From the NCBI GenBank assembly GCA_035771165.1, contig JAWNZC010000300.1, positions 248,001 to 312,000 on the forward strand: a stretch of 64,000 nucleotides of DNA, given 5' to 3'. Position 1 is the stretch's first letter. Every line of letters begins with the position of its first letter. The notes beneath the pieces are model-generated. The model did not search any database. It was not told the origin of the DNA and saw only the letters and a program-made list of their open reading frames with translations. Of the stretch, positions 45,287 to 56,162 are shown in pieces. The translations under genes and the position numbers were made by a program. This DNA is from Paragorgia papillata. Lineage: Eukaryota; Cnidaria; Anthozoa; Scleralcyonacea; Coralliidae.

Positions 45287-46533
45287 AAGTAGCTATACTT
45301 TACAGTTTCCACTCGCCGCCGCACGAAACTGTTGCATTTAAATGTAATGAACTAACCTCTTGAAAAATCGAAAGCCTTGTTGAATCTAGCGTTGGCCGTT
45401 GCAAGAGATGCAGTCAACCCATTGAACTCTAAGTAGACTGGAACGATAACTCACTTGCACGTTTTGAAGCCAAAGATGGCGGACATGGGGCCCGCCATGC
45501 ACGTCACCCCTAGTCCCTTTTACTTTATAACCAAGAAAACATGAAGCTGAATTTGGTGAAATGGTTTGCAAAAACAGCTTGAAATCAAAGAAAAACTAAA
45601 CTTGTTAACCACTTTTAGGCTTAGATCAAATTCCAATATACCGTAGAGTAAGTGAACACTGACATGACGCGAGTAAAAACAAGAAAAACAGTAAAAATAT
45701 AAGCTCTCAAATGAAAGTCAACAACATGCAACCAAAATTGCCATGGTTTGGACAAATATAAAGAAAATGCATAAGAATCCCAGGTTTAAAATGAACAGTT
45801 TGTTTATAAAATCAGTTAGGTTTTAAATTCCTCAATTTTCAGTAGGAAAAACCCAACAAAATGCACTTTACCGGGTGTTTTTACAGCTCTGGAGTTACTC
45901 TTGGTTTCGAAAATTGTCAGATTTAGCATTTCCACAACTGAAACTTGAGTTAAAGCAATAATTTAGCATTATCTTATTACTAATTCTTGGCATGACAACC
46001 TTCAAACGTTTGAGATAACAAAGAAAAATAAGAAAAACCTGCATTTTCCGTACGAGTTTCGGACTCGAATTTTCCTTTTGTTCGGCAGATATTTCGTCGT
46101 TCAATCCATTTTCGTGGGTAGAAATTGTTCAGGTACAAGGCCGATAAGCCCAATACGTACTAGCTTCTTCGTTATCATCTATAAAAAACTTTAGGTCTAA
46201 AAAATGGTTGTTTTTTTGCAGCGAGTTTTCAGTTTTTTATTCTGTTGACGTGCAATGGCTACCCCCAGCGGCCGGTAGTTTGACTTCATCCAATCATAGG
46301 GCCTGACGTATGGAGTTAGCGTTGCAGTTTACTTGTAGTTCAATGAGTCAACCTCGTACCCAGGCTTTTCACCGGACTCGCGGAGCGAAAACCCTAGATT
46401 TTAGCAGATCACGTGACCAGCGTCTACTGTCCGATTCTCTGTCGAGTTCAATGTACCAGCAGATTATTAATTAGCGTTGGTATGTTAGTTTAGGGGGGGG
46501 GGTGACAAAGTATTTGTTGACGTCAGTCAAGAT
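45287..46533. other. No supported gene
   Basis: Mostly featureless. GACCTCGTACCC-like words near 46350 recur at 50740 and 51765 (an interspersed element edge), and a G-run lies at 46492-46502. Confidence 0.45.
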
Positions 46534-46997
46534 ATGACAGGTCACCTCTTTGGTCATTTGTTTCTTTCTTTCGAACGCGCGTCTACGATTGTTATTGGAA
46601 TATGTCGATTAACTCAACTCCTAAAAAATTTTACAAGTGTCCTAAAAAATTTTAACAAGTGTTCTGGCGACTTTTCCAACGCTTGTCGCCTTTGTCGCAG
46701 CGTTGGTGATGCAAAGTTTTCAAAAAATGTGTTTAACCGTGGAAATATGGGTTTACTTGCCATAGCAGAAGACATTTATGGCAGCAAACTTTCTAGCGAC
46801 GACATCCCGCATCTTATATGCAGACCATGTGAAAGGCGGGTGAAGAACTTCCAACAGTTCAAGGCTATGATTACTGAAAGCCAGACCTCCTTCTCTCGCG
46901 TGAAAAGGTGTATTCCTATTTCGCCATCTTCCACGAGATCTTCCACAAAAAAAAACATCAAAAAAGACAGTGAAAAATCGAGCTGCCCGGGACGGTT
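46534..46997 (+). CDS. ZAD-like zinc-binding exon
   Basis: The frame reads ACRLCRSVGDAKFSKNVFN, GLLAIAEDIYGSKL, SDDIPHLICRPCERRVKNFQ and QFKAMITESQTSF, then a Ser/Lys-rich tail VKRCIPISPSSTRSS. Paired CxxC...CxxC with a helical end is the layout of a ZAD-type dimerisation domain; similar exons head many cnidarian zinc-finger-like proteins. The frame is open from an ATG at 46534, but ATG 46602 (MSINSTPKKFYKC) fits better and is cut off from the domain by a 22-bp tandem duplication (46620-46640 and 46641-46662). A donor may be CCAAG|GTACGAG near 47007. May be a recent pseudogene. Confidence 0.6.
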
Positions 46998-48487
46998 GTT
47001 CCAAGGTACGAGGGTACTGGGTACGAGGCTGGAGATGCAGTGTGATGATTTCCAAACTTTCTTTGAATAGAAGTTCAAACTTAACCAGAAGAATTTTAGA
47101 ATTTCGCATACTGTAAATTCAAAATCACTCTTGAGTGATGATTGTAGAAATCCATTTCGAAGAATAGAACCCCCTCAAATTCGCAGCTCGTAGATCGGAT
47201 TAAATGACGGAAGACTTTCGTAGAAGTTCAGAATTGTTCCTTCAATACATAGGCGTAGCAGCCCAATTCGGTTTGGAGGGCAGAGAATTTTGCCCGAAAA
47301 GTTTAGGGTTGAATATTGATTTTTAATTCGTATTTTTCAGTCTTAGCTTAATGTATGAATTTTTTTTGAACATTTCACAGCAAGACATGTAAAAATTGCC
47401 TGAAATTCCTAGCAGAAAGTGCCCGAATTTTCCTTTTTCAAATATTTTGGGAGGGCAATTACCACCCCCCCCTGCCCCCCCCCCCCGCCTGCTAGTTCAG
47501 TAATACTAGATTTTTCTCCATGCAGTGCTTAATTTGCGCAATATTGTATTCTTGCACCCGAGGCAACGACAAATTTTGAAATGACCACCCGACCCTGACA
47601 ATAAAATTTTGTTATCACCTAAAAAGTTGGTGACACGTGACCAGCCTGAGTCAGGGTATTTTTGCAGGGGGGGTGGGGAGCGGAGATAATACCCTGTATT
47701 ATATATACCCCTCGTATTTCAAACTCATTTTTCATTTCATAGGCACTTTAAAGGCGAAATGCAAAGTCAAAACAACTTTACTTAATCTCGATGTATAGAA
47801 TGAAGCACTTGCTCTGAATGAAGTAACTAAGTTAAGACAGTTTTGTTGAGAAATGCAGCATATAGTTTTACTCCGATATATTTCGACTATTTTTTAGATA
47901 TTTACAACGGCAGAAGAACGCTGGTAAGTTTCTGATCTAGCTCTATGTTTGAATCGTTATTTCAATTAAGAATTATGTAGTAGCCATTTTTAAGTAATAA
48001 AAATAAGCGTATACGAAGCGTATATTTCATGACAACTTTGGTGCAATGTCACTTATTACGTCACAAGAGACATTTTCCGAACGCATTTCCGGCAATGTGT
48101 CATTTTGAATTCTACAAGACTTCCAGTTAAAAACTCCCCATCAATACCTTTAGGTAATTCTCCGTTGAAATTTTGTTAGTGGATTTGCACTATGATCTAG
48201 ATTAATATAATAAAGAAAAAAATTTACGCTGCATTTCACCTTTAATATTATCATCAACTTAATTTTGGTCTTGTTGCCTTTCTCTTCTGATGATGTCAAT
48301 TCAGGGACACACAAGTGTTTTTCCAGTGACTCAACAGTGAAAGTTGAGTAGATTGTTTCTAAACAGATTTGTTTAGGCAAACTTTCTTCGTGTTCTACTG
48401 TTGAATTATTGTGCATTAAACATCTTTGCGTGTATCTTTGTTGACATCATTTTCTGTGGATGGTAAACCAAGTTTAGCCCGAATCTT
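46998..48487. other. No supported gene
   Basis: C-runs near 47465-47485 and an interspersed-element edge (GACACGTGACCAGCCTG, near 47634) that recurs inverted near 50812 and 51696. No further exon of the ZAD gene recognised. Confidence 0.4.
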
Positions 48488-48676
48488 AGACCCTTTTAAT
48501 AAGTATCGAATACGTAATTTTCACCCTTTGACGTCAATTTTTTTATTAATTTTTCTTTTGAATTCTTTTTAATTTCGTTTATTGTCTTGCCTTGGCATAC
48601 TTTCAATAAAATTCAAAAGGCGGAAAATCACGTTAATGTCGGAAAATGACGTACTCTGCACTTATTAAAAGGGTCT
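48488..48676. mobile_element. MITE AGACCCTTTTAATAAGT
   Basis: AGACCCTTTTAATAAGT is mirrored by ACTTATTAAAAGGGTCT; the inner arms match loosely. Confidence 0.65.
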
Positions 48677-48894
48677 ATACATCGTATTCATAAAGATGGC
48701 TCAATTTAATTATATTCTTTTCAGTGCATGTAAACTATCGTTTTGAACCTCGTTCCTGTGCAATAAATGAATGCATAAAAAAGCATATAATTTGGCAGCC
48801 ATGTTTACGAATGTGGTATATAGCATGGTAAATTACCTTCGGAGTGGGCCGACCTATCATTGATCTACTATCGGCATTAGTACCGCCACTGTCT

Positions 48895-48972
48895 ATAGAT
48901 CGTTTTCACTCACGTGATCGGTGGCCCCATTGGGGTGGTGAAACAATACGAAATATTTGAATAAGAAAGAGC
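48895..48972 (+). repeat. MITE fragment related to 11050-11222
   Basis: Shares CGTTTTCACTCACGTGATCG and GGTGAAACAATACGAAATAT with the left half of 11050-11222. Next to it an inverted pair (GATCTCGAAATAAAACTGGA, 48977; mirrored near 49275) suggests a second, nested 320-bp insertion. Confidence 0.55.
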
Positions 48973-49749
48973 CACTGATCTCGAAATAAAACTGGATAGT
49001 GCAACCTATTGTCCACTGGTTCATAAAATGAAGCCAGCTAAACAAAAGAAATCCGTAATTGCTACGGGACCAAACATGCTGAAAAATGTCTTTATGTCTT
49101 CTTAAAACGTCTTCTGTACCAAAAAAGACTATTGAACTATATTTTCTTTCAAGATTCAACATCTCATTCAACAAAATGTTTATATCGGTGCCAGAATACG
49201 CTAGAAAGACCATCACTTGGTCCCTTAGTAATGGGTGACTTCCGGCTTCATTTTGTAAACAATAGATGCTAATCCAGTTTTATTTCGAGATCAGTGCTAT
49301 AGACTCATTGGTTCAAGGCCTATTTGCATTTTGTCGTGCATGTGAATTGAGGAATAGACTGCAATTAGGAGGTGTTATTCAGCTGAATACCTATTAATGA
49401 ATTGGACAATTTTGGTAAACATGTTGCAACAATTTTGATCTGGTAACTATGTAAAGGTGAAGGTAAAATCGATGTAAAGCCATTTTTTCAAAAACTTGCG
49501 TTGCATGTTTTACTCCACCATTACATGGCCTGATACGGAACTCGTTGTAAATGTCTCAATTGCGCCAAATCTCGCCCCCAAACTACACAAAAACGACGAC
49601 TACGACTTCAAGTAGAGGTAAGTGAACTTTATTTATAAAACACTCACTATTTACACTTTTGACTTTATACCTATACTATACGTATATACTTGAGAATATA
49701 CACAATATATCAATAGTGTATACATATACACAATATACAAGTTATTCTC

Positions 49750-49790
<41 letters not shown>

Positions 49791-49889
49791 ACTTCACGCT
49801 ATCTGAATGTACTTCACCGATGCCGTCCCACATGCGGTTGTCACCGACGATCGCATGTGTATAAGTAATTGGTGAAATTCATTCAGATT

Positions 49890-49947
49890 GTTCCAAGCTA
49901 CACTGATGAGCTGTTGTACAGCGAAACACCGTGTCTGTAGATTGAAC
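49890..49947 (+). ncRNA. Type I hammerhead ribozyme, monomer 1
   Basis: Stem I: GTTC (49890-49893) with GAAC (49944-49947), an internal loop CAAG/ATT, then CTACA (49898-49902) with TGTAG (49936-49940). Core CTGATGA 49903-49909. Stem II GCTG-TTGTA-CAGC 49910-49922. GAAA 49923-49926. Stem III ACA-CCG-TGT (3 bp, triloop). Predicted cleavage after C 49935. All conserved core positions (C3 to A9, G12-A14, A15.1-U16.1, H17) are satisfied. The very short stem III is typical of Penelope/retrozyme hammerheads, which may act best as dimers. Confidence 0.9.
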
Positions 49948-50166
49948 TATGTACGCTCCTTCACTTCGGTGTTGTTGAGCACTCTGTGAAGTTGCCGTGG
50001 GTACCTATTAGCGATAATGCAACGCTCACTACCCTTGTGGAAGTTTGAGCACTCTGGGCCCATGCGCACTTCACGCTATCTGAATGTACTTCACCGATGC
50101 CGTCCCACATGCGGTTGTCACCGACGATCGCATGTGTATAAGTAATTGGTGAAATTCATTCAGATT

Positions 50167-50224
50167 GTTCCAAGCTACACTGATGAGCTGTTGTACAGCG
50201 AAACACCGTGTCTGTAGATTGAAC
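50167..50224 (+). ncRNA. Type I hammerhead ribozyme, monomer 2
   Basis: Identical to 49890-49947, shifted by 277. Predicted cleavage after 50212, so cuts 1 and 2 release positions 49936-50212. Confidence 0.9.
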
Positions 50225-50443
50225 TATGTACGCTCCTTCACTTCGGTGTTGTTGAGCACTCTGTGAAGTTGCCGTGGGTACCTATTAGCGATAATGCAAC
50301 GCTCACTACCCTTGTGGAAGTTTGAGCACTCTGGGCCCATGCGCACTTCACGCTATCTGAATGTACTTCACCGATGCCGTCCCACATGCGGTTGTCACCG
50401 ACGATCGCATGTGTATAAGTAATTGGTGAAATTCATTCAGATT

Positions 50444-50494
50444 GTTCCAAGCTACACTGATGAGCTGTTGTACAGCGAAACACCGTGTCTGTAG

Positions 50495-50500
<6 letters not shown>
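50444..50500 (+). ncRNA. Type I hammerhead ribozyme, monomer 3
   Basis: Same core and stems, with predicted cleavage after 50489. The distal GAAC of stem I is cut short (GAAT) where (TA)n begins, but the CTACA/TGTAG helix is intact. Confidence 0.85.
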
Positions 50501-50543
<43 letters not shown>

Positions 50544-50545
<2 letters not shown>

Positions 50546-51140
50546 TATTTACGCTACATGTATAAAGTGTATATTCTGCAATACCGGGTATCCGTCTGAC
50601 TCAGACAAATTTAATTGCCGAGACGAATTTAATTCGTGTGTCGAATTTAATCGAGTTATACGTCGCAGTTTCGTTTGAATAAAATTCGTATATAAAAAAA
50701 ATATACATAAGATAATCATGGTATTATATACAAATTAAGGCCCAACCTCGTACCCAGGGTCTTATCTCCGCTCCCCCACCCCCGCCCCGCGCTGCGAAAA
50801 GACCCTGGTTGCGGTTGGTCACGTGCCGCCTAAACGAATTTTATATCAGGGGAGGGGTGGTAAGCTTTAGTAAGCTGCACAATCAATGCTACAACACAAG
50901 TCCAGTTTTAATACTCGTATTCTAAAATCTGATATTAGATTTAGCCATTTAGGTGAACTATGAAGTTTAATAAAAATAATGAAAAGCGCAATTCAAGAAC
51001 TGTATTTACCCGAGTTTCTGTTGATGACAAATGCGAGTGAAAGGACGGCAATCGGCTTGATGTAGTATGGTTGCAATCTTTGCCGAATCGCTTCTTTTAG
51101 TACTTTTCGCTGGGGTTATCGGAGCAGAGGTTGAAATGTC
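50544..51140. other. No supported gene
   Basis: Contains an interspersed-element edge (near 50740-50880, CCTCGTACCCAGGGTC) related in inverted form to 51640-51775; together they may bound one element of about 1 kb. Confidence 0.4.
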
Positions 51141-51330
51141 AATGCATTTTAGTGCGAGAGAAAGCGGTTTGGCTCTTTCACATGGCCTGCAGATTAAACG
51201 AGGATTAAATGAGGAAGAGCATCGTCGCGAGGAAGTCTTTGGCGGTTAAACATTTCGCCGAATAACGCAGTTCAAAATTTGCCTTGCTGTACAAATTTTT
51301 AAGGTACTTCACATCACCAACACTGCGACA
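51141..51330 (-). pseudogene. Decayed inverted copy of the ZAD-like exon
   Basis: Read on the minus strand: CRSVGDVKYLKNLYSKANFE, then in a shifted frame LPRDDALPHLI, and after another break CRPCERAKPL. These match in order the 46.7-kb exon (CRSVGDAKF, DDIPHLICRPCERR). At least two frame breaks and an internal deletion. Confidence 0.6.
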
Positions 51331-51786
51331 ATTTCAAAGTCTAGTCGACACGAGTATTCGACGGTGCATTTAATAGCTAGACGATGCTATCTATATCTTC
51401 TTCGGGCCGTCGGGGATTCTTTAACGTTTGGATTCGATATGATATTTGACAACGTACACCACAGAAGAAAGCACGAGATATGTTTTGTTATAAACACTGA
51501 GTACGTTTGTTTTTTGTTGGTTTCATTTTAACAGATATTTTGCGATCAGACAGCCGGATCAGACGCCAGTCTGACGACGCCAGACATAATATATTATTTG
51601 TATAAACAAAGGTGAAAACTTGGAATTGTGCCTGTCACTCCTCCCTGAGTATTTTTGAAATCGTTAATTAAAAAACCCCCAATTTTTAGGGGGCACGTGA
51701 CCAGCCACAACCAGGGTCTTTTCGGGGCGGGGGCGGGGAAGCGGAGATAAGACCCTGGGTACGGGTTGATTAAGGCCATGTCAACA

Positions 51787-51914
51787 CCATGACATGTCGG
51801 GAAATTAGTGATTAAATATATCCCCTCAAGCCTCGGGAGGATTTGTGACACAAATGGGGCCGTTCCACAAATCTCGGGGACATTTACATGTAATCAATTT
51901 CCCTCATGTCATGG
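51787..51914. mobile_element. Hairpin MITE, CCATGACATGTCGGG family
   Basis: CCATGACATGTCGGGAAATT is mirrored by AATTTCCCTCATGTCATGG. Relative of 9451-9612. Confidence 0.65.
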
Positions 51915-51925
51915 TATACTAATTT

Positions 51926-52293
51926 TACATGAATCTGGATTGAGTTTCAATCTGGATTGAACTCATTCCGCTTCTGATCAAATCCCTTTATCTGTTTACA
52001 TGAACCGGATTGAGATTAGCTCATTCCGGATTGAGTTCAATCCGGTTCTCATTCCGGATTGAAATCTCATTCCGGATTGAAATTTCGTTCCGGAATCATG
52101 TAAAGGCGGTGGGAGTTTCATTCCGGAATGAAAAACGTGACAGAGAGGACTAGAACAAACAATGCATGCGTGTTTTCAAATATTTACGGATTTCAGATTT
52201 CAGGCGGATTTCAATCCAGAAACCCAATTCCCATGTAAACACGGATTGACTTCGCTTTTCAATCCGGATTGAAACTCAATCCGGATTCATGTA
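51926..52293. mobile_element. MITE built of ATTCCGGATTGA repeats
   Basis: Ends TACATGAATCTGGATTGAG and CTCAATCCGGATTCATGTA. The ends contain many direct and inverted ATTCCGGATTGA units. Confidence 0.7.
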
Positions 52294-52295
52294 TA

Positions 52296-52381
52296 GGATA
52301 ATGGCCCAGGTCTTCTTAAAAATAATGCGCGTAGCGCGAGGTCATTATTTTTAAGAAGGCCGAGGAGCTCGGTCATTATCC
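52296..52381. repeat. 86-bp hairpin
   Basis: GGATAATG...CATTATCC with inner CTTCTTAAAAATAATG / CATTATTTTTAAGAAG. It adjoins the previous MITE. 52382-52820 has no recognised feature. Confidence 0.6.
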
Positions 52382-52820
52382 AATTTAATGCATTTTAGAA
52401 CAGCAGTCTGCAGGTGTGCTCTGGTGTGCATGTACGTAGGCGATTCGATCTGGGCATAGAGTGGTATACTCGCCATTTTAATACTGTTTGAAAAGCAGTT
52501 TTTTAACTTCTCAAAAGAAGAAAGCTAAAGCAGGTTCGTTTTACTTAGAGTGGTTTTCAGAGAGGGATGGTAAAGATGATAATAAAACGGTAAGTCTTCA
52601 CTGGATAAACGTGTTTCACTTTTTGTAGAAAGGGAGGACGTTTATAGATAAGCAGTTTTAAATTTGGAATGGCTATTTTATAAATTTACACTGCATCTTC
52701 TTGAATGTTTATCAAGTGGTCTATTTGATATGAATGAAGTTTGAAACATTCAAGTTAAACGAATTGGACGGTTTGGACCATATTTAGAGCGCCGATTTAA
52801 TATAGTATTAAATGTATCTG

Positions 52821-53100
52821 GCAACAAGAGTCCTGTTCTTCCTCCGATTTTTAAATACAGCCAAGCAGGTTGAAAATACGAGGCAAAGCCGAGTTTTTTT
52901 AACCAGCTTGGCTGCATTTAGACATCAGAGGATAAACACTGACGAGTGTTGGATATAGCTTCTCAAACGAATCAATATTTTAAGAGAAAATCTATCTCAA
53001 AGTTTGCATAAATTTGACTATTAAATCTTCCTCCGCTTTCTAGATACTGAATAAATATTGATTTCTTTTGAATTTTCTTCATGAATTTAATGAGTTTGAG
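52821..53100 (+). repeat. Interspersed repeat 'CCAACACGAG', copy 4
   Basis: Same family as 5021-5306, with the extreme 5' end diverged. Confidence 0.7.
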
Positions 53101-53347
53101 CATTGTAAAACAAATCACACTTTGTATAGGTTAGTTACAGAGAGGGAAGTAACTTAGTTCAGTTACTTCATTTATAATATAGATGATATTCCTCGTTATA
53201 TACTTATATACTGTAGTAGGTCATTTATTATGCAAGGTATATACAGTATTAGCCTAGTACCCTGGCTCAATAGGGGAGTTCAAGGTTTCCCCCCGCCATA
53301 TTGCAAGGGGTGCAAAGCCATTGGGGCGAGCATGCGGCCATACCTAT

Positions 53348-53745
53348 CAGGGGCGCAACTAGGGGGGGGGGGGGTTGGGGGGTTGCAAACCCTGCCCTTT
53401 TTAACCCCTGCCCTTTTTGTGAGACCTCTAATACTAGGTTAGACATTAGATAAACAGATAATTAATCGTGTTGTAGCACGCAATACAATTCTCCGCAATA
53501 ATGCGAGACCAAAATAAACATTTCCGCAACTGAAAATACGAGAAAAGCGTCCTAAAAATGCAGGAAATGCCGTTTCAGAGACCTAAAATTCAAAATTTTT
53601 CCGGGGCCACATGCCCCCGAACCCCCCTAGAATCTCTGCTTCCCACACCACTGCCTTCTAGTCCCAAATTGTTTAGAATACTGAACGACTTTGCCCTTTT
53701 TTGGCGTTCAACCCCTGCCCTCGAAATTTTCTAGTTGCGCCCCTG
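53348..53745. mobile_element. hAT-like MITE CAGGGGCGCAACTAG
   Basis: Termini CAGGGGCGCAACTAG and CTAGTTGCGCCCCTG are typical of hAT ends. CCTAT is repeated on both sides; the inverted arm at 58980-58992 is the empty site. The full 8-bp TSD is not preserved. A related fragment flanks the LTR at 61300-61370. Confidence 0.65.
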
Positions 53746-55742
53746 CCTATTTATCCTTGTTAAAATCATGGTGAAACTCGCGAAGCAAGAAGGATATTGC
53801 TTCGGTTTTTGTCGAATCCTCTTTAATCGTTGTTTGTGGGATATAGTGGGATTTAACAAATAGATGACATTTTTCCGTGCGTGTGTACTGTAATAACGCA
53901 CAGATGACGTCACAGCGTGTAAAGAACAAAAAAGTACGCCACGAGACGCAGTCGAGTGGTGTGACTGTTGTTAGCGAGCTTAAGCAAGCGGCGTTTTTGA
54001 CAACATGGACGTCAACCGGAAGTAAATTGTCGTTGTTTTCGCGGGGTTTGAGGACATCACGTCCGTGAAGTCAAGTCAGCGACGCCAAACCTCAAGCTTT
54101 GCCGTACGTGTTGAAGGTCAAGAACGTCTCAAGGTAAGTGTAATTTCTGGACCAAATTTTACATCTTTTGCAGTAAAACGTTTATAGATAGTGTTCTCAA
54201 ATGCATATTATACCGAATCTTTAGAAACAAATACATGTCAACTATTTTTACGGCAGATATAGCTTCGGTTAATAAACCGATGTTTTACAGTAGATGTCTT
54301 CTGTTTTTAGTTCCTCCAAAAGCGTTTTCATACATATATTTCATTTAAAAGCTGGTGTAGTTGGTCGTTTTACTCGTTTATCCGTCTTTACTGCTTGTGT
54401 AACGCTTGTTAGCAAGACCTTTTGAAATGAAATTGTGGTCACAAGATCATGCATTTTGTTTGAGATATCATTTCGATAATTTAATTCAGAATTTCCCACA
54501 GCGAATGTTATTATTTTTACAAACAAGTTTCATGCAGTTATGATTTCTAATAGTTTATCAAAAATTTTGAAGCATTTTACCCGCTATAGAAATAATCTAG
54601 AAGAGTATTAAAAACTATTTTTCTGGGCATACAGTTTTGTTTGCTTGGAAGCGTCGAGTCCTTTTGAGCAAAGCAAAACGACAGCTATACAAGTTTTCAA
54701 AGTTATCTTGTTGCATAAGATCATGCAGAAGCTGGCGGAAATTTTGGGGTTTTAGCAAATCACAGGTTACATTGTCTTGTAAGAATCTCTGATTTTAAGA
54801 TGTCCAATAACAATTGCATTTCACAATTGTCTAATCGATAAAATGCAGTCCGTATATTCTATTTTTTACAAGCACAATCAAACTTTATTTTTTAGTGTCC
54901 AAATGCTTGTCCGGCCTCGAGCATTTCATAAGGAAATATCAACTAGTTATAGTTTATCCTGATTCATTAAAAACTGCCTCGAGCTCTCAATAGTTTCTGA
55001 ATTTTAACTTCATTTTAATACACTTCAGTTGTTTTACTTGATATCCTAAGTTCGTGCACATTCTAAATTACATTTTCTGATGGTGTTCCATTAGTGTAGC
55101 TTGTAATATATTTTTTGTATATTTATAATAACAGCTAATACAACAAAGGAAAATCTAAAAGAAGTGGATGGAAACAGCTAGAGTAAGCTATAATTAAAAG
55201 GCTGGACTACATGGGTAAACAACTGTTATGCAATTTATATTTACACAGGGCAAAATCAAGATTATGGCACTGCAAGTGATAATATATTGGACTTTATTTT
55301 CTGTAGTCTTTTAAATAACTGTCATATAGTCTGTTGTTCAAACATTGTATTACTGTATTATTCAAATAAACATTTATTGTAACATAAAAATCTAGCGTTA
55401 TAACCTTTCAGGATTATACCCTTTGTGGGCATTCATGAAGTAAACTATTTTTGTTGTACTTTTTTGGTTTTCGAATTAGGCCATGACCCCCTTTATTCCA
55501 CTTCTGAAACTGTTTTATACCTCTTCATTAGCTGGGCGGAAAGAGTTTGCTTACATACTTGTTTGCACAGATGATTATTGGTTTGTTTAAAAAGTAAAAA
55601 CAACTATAGTCTACAGTATAGACGTTTTTGCCATCAAGAACGCGAGTTGCTTAATAAAGACGCGACGCCACGAACGCCGCTTTAGATCCAGTCTACTCGC
55701 GGACATCTGACGTCCGTGTTGTCAAAAACGCCGCTTGCTTAA

Positions 55743-56162
55743 AGGAGCAGTGTCACTCGCAAAGCCCACGCAATAATCACGCGCCAACTTGAAAAACTAC
55801 AGCCTGTAGGTTTTCAAGTTTGTTGATCCAAGATGGCGGCCGCACTTGGCGGCCGTATGGTGGAAGACGCGATAATTCAGGCCGAAAGAGAAAATACGAG
55901 GGATCAAATAGTTCACAGAAAGCCTGGAATAGTCAGCACAAACGTATTTACTTATCACTGACTATATTTGAGTCATGGAAAGATGCTAAAATCGTAGCTG
56001 GATATGGTTCATGTAGCGATAGGCGCCGATAGCGACTTCGCAGCCCATCTGCTCTCATTGGAATACCGTCTGGTTTCTTGTCCGATTTAGAGCTATTTCC
56101 AACATTTTCCGAAGTTATTTCTATGTGCGCAAAAAAGATGCGCAAATGGTGACACTGCTCCT
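55743..56162. mobile_element. 420-bp MITE AGGAGCAGTGTCAC, TTAA TSD
   Basis: Ends AGGAGCAGTGTCAC and GTGACACTGCTCCT, with TTAA on both sides (55739-55742, 56163-56166). The left arm of the 53.3-59.1 kb inverted duplication reads GAGCTTAAGCAAGCGG, the exact empty site. It contains a GATGGCGGCC-rich internal patch. Confidence 0.8.

Larger units (their letters stand above)
49787..50500 (+). repeat. 277-bp tandem repeat, 2.6 copies, retrozyme-like, with hammerhead ribozymes
   Basis: Monomers start at 49787, 50064 and 50341 and look identical base for base where read; the third is cut at 50500. (TA)n tracts border both sides (49757-49786 and 50500-50543). Each monomer has a type I hammerhead ribozyme and three nested complementary blocks (ATCTGAATG/CATTCAGAT, TTCACC/GGTGAA, CACATGCG/CGCATGTG), predicting a rod-like RNA. 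No coding capacity. Small non-autonomous retroelements of this design (tandem, a few hundred nt, hammerhead in each monomer, circular RNA products) are known in metazoans as retrozymes. The activity of this copy is inferred. Confidence 0.85.

Noticed and set aside
49651..49868. Frames across the (TA)n tract next to the retrozyme
   Set aside because: Ile/Tyr runs are translations of (TA)n; the monomers themselves have no conserved coding frame.
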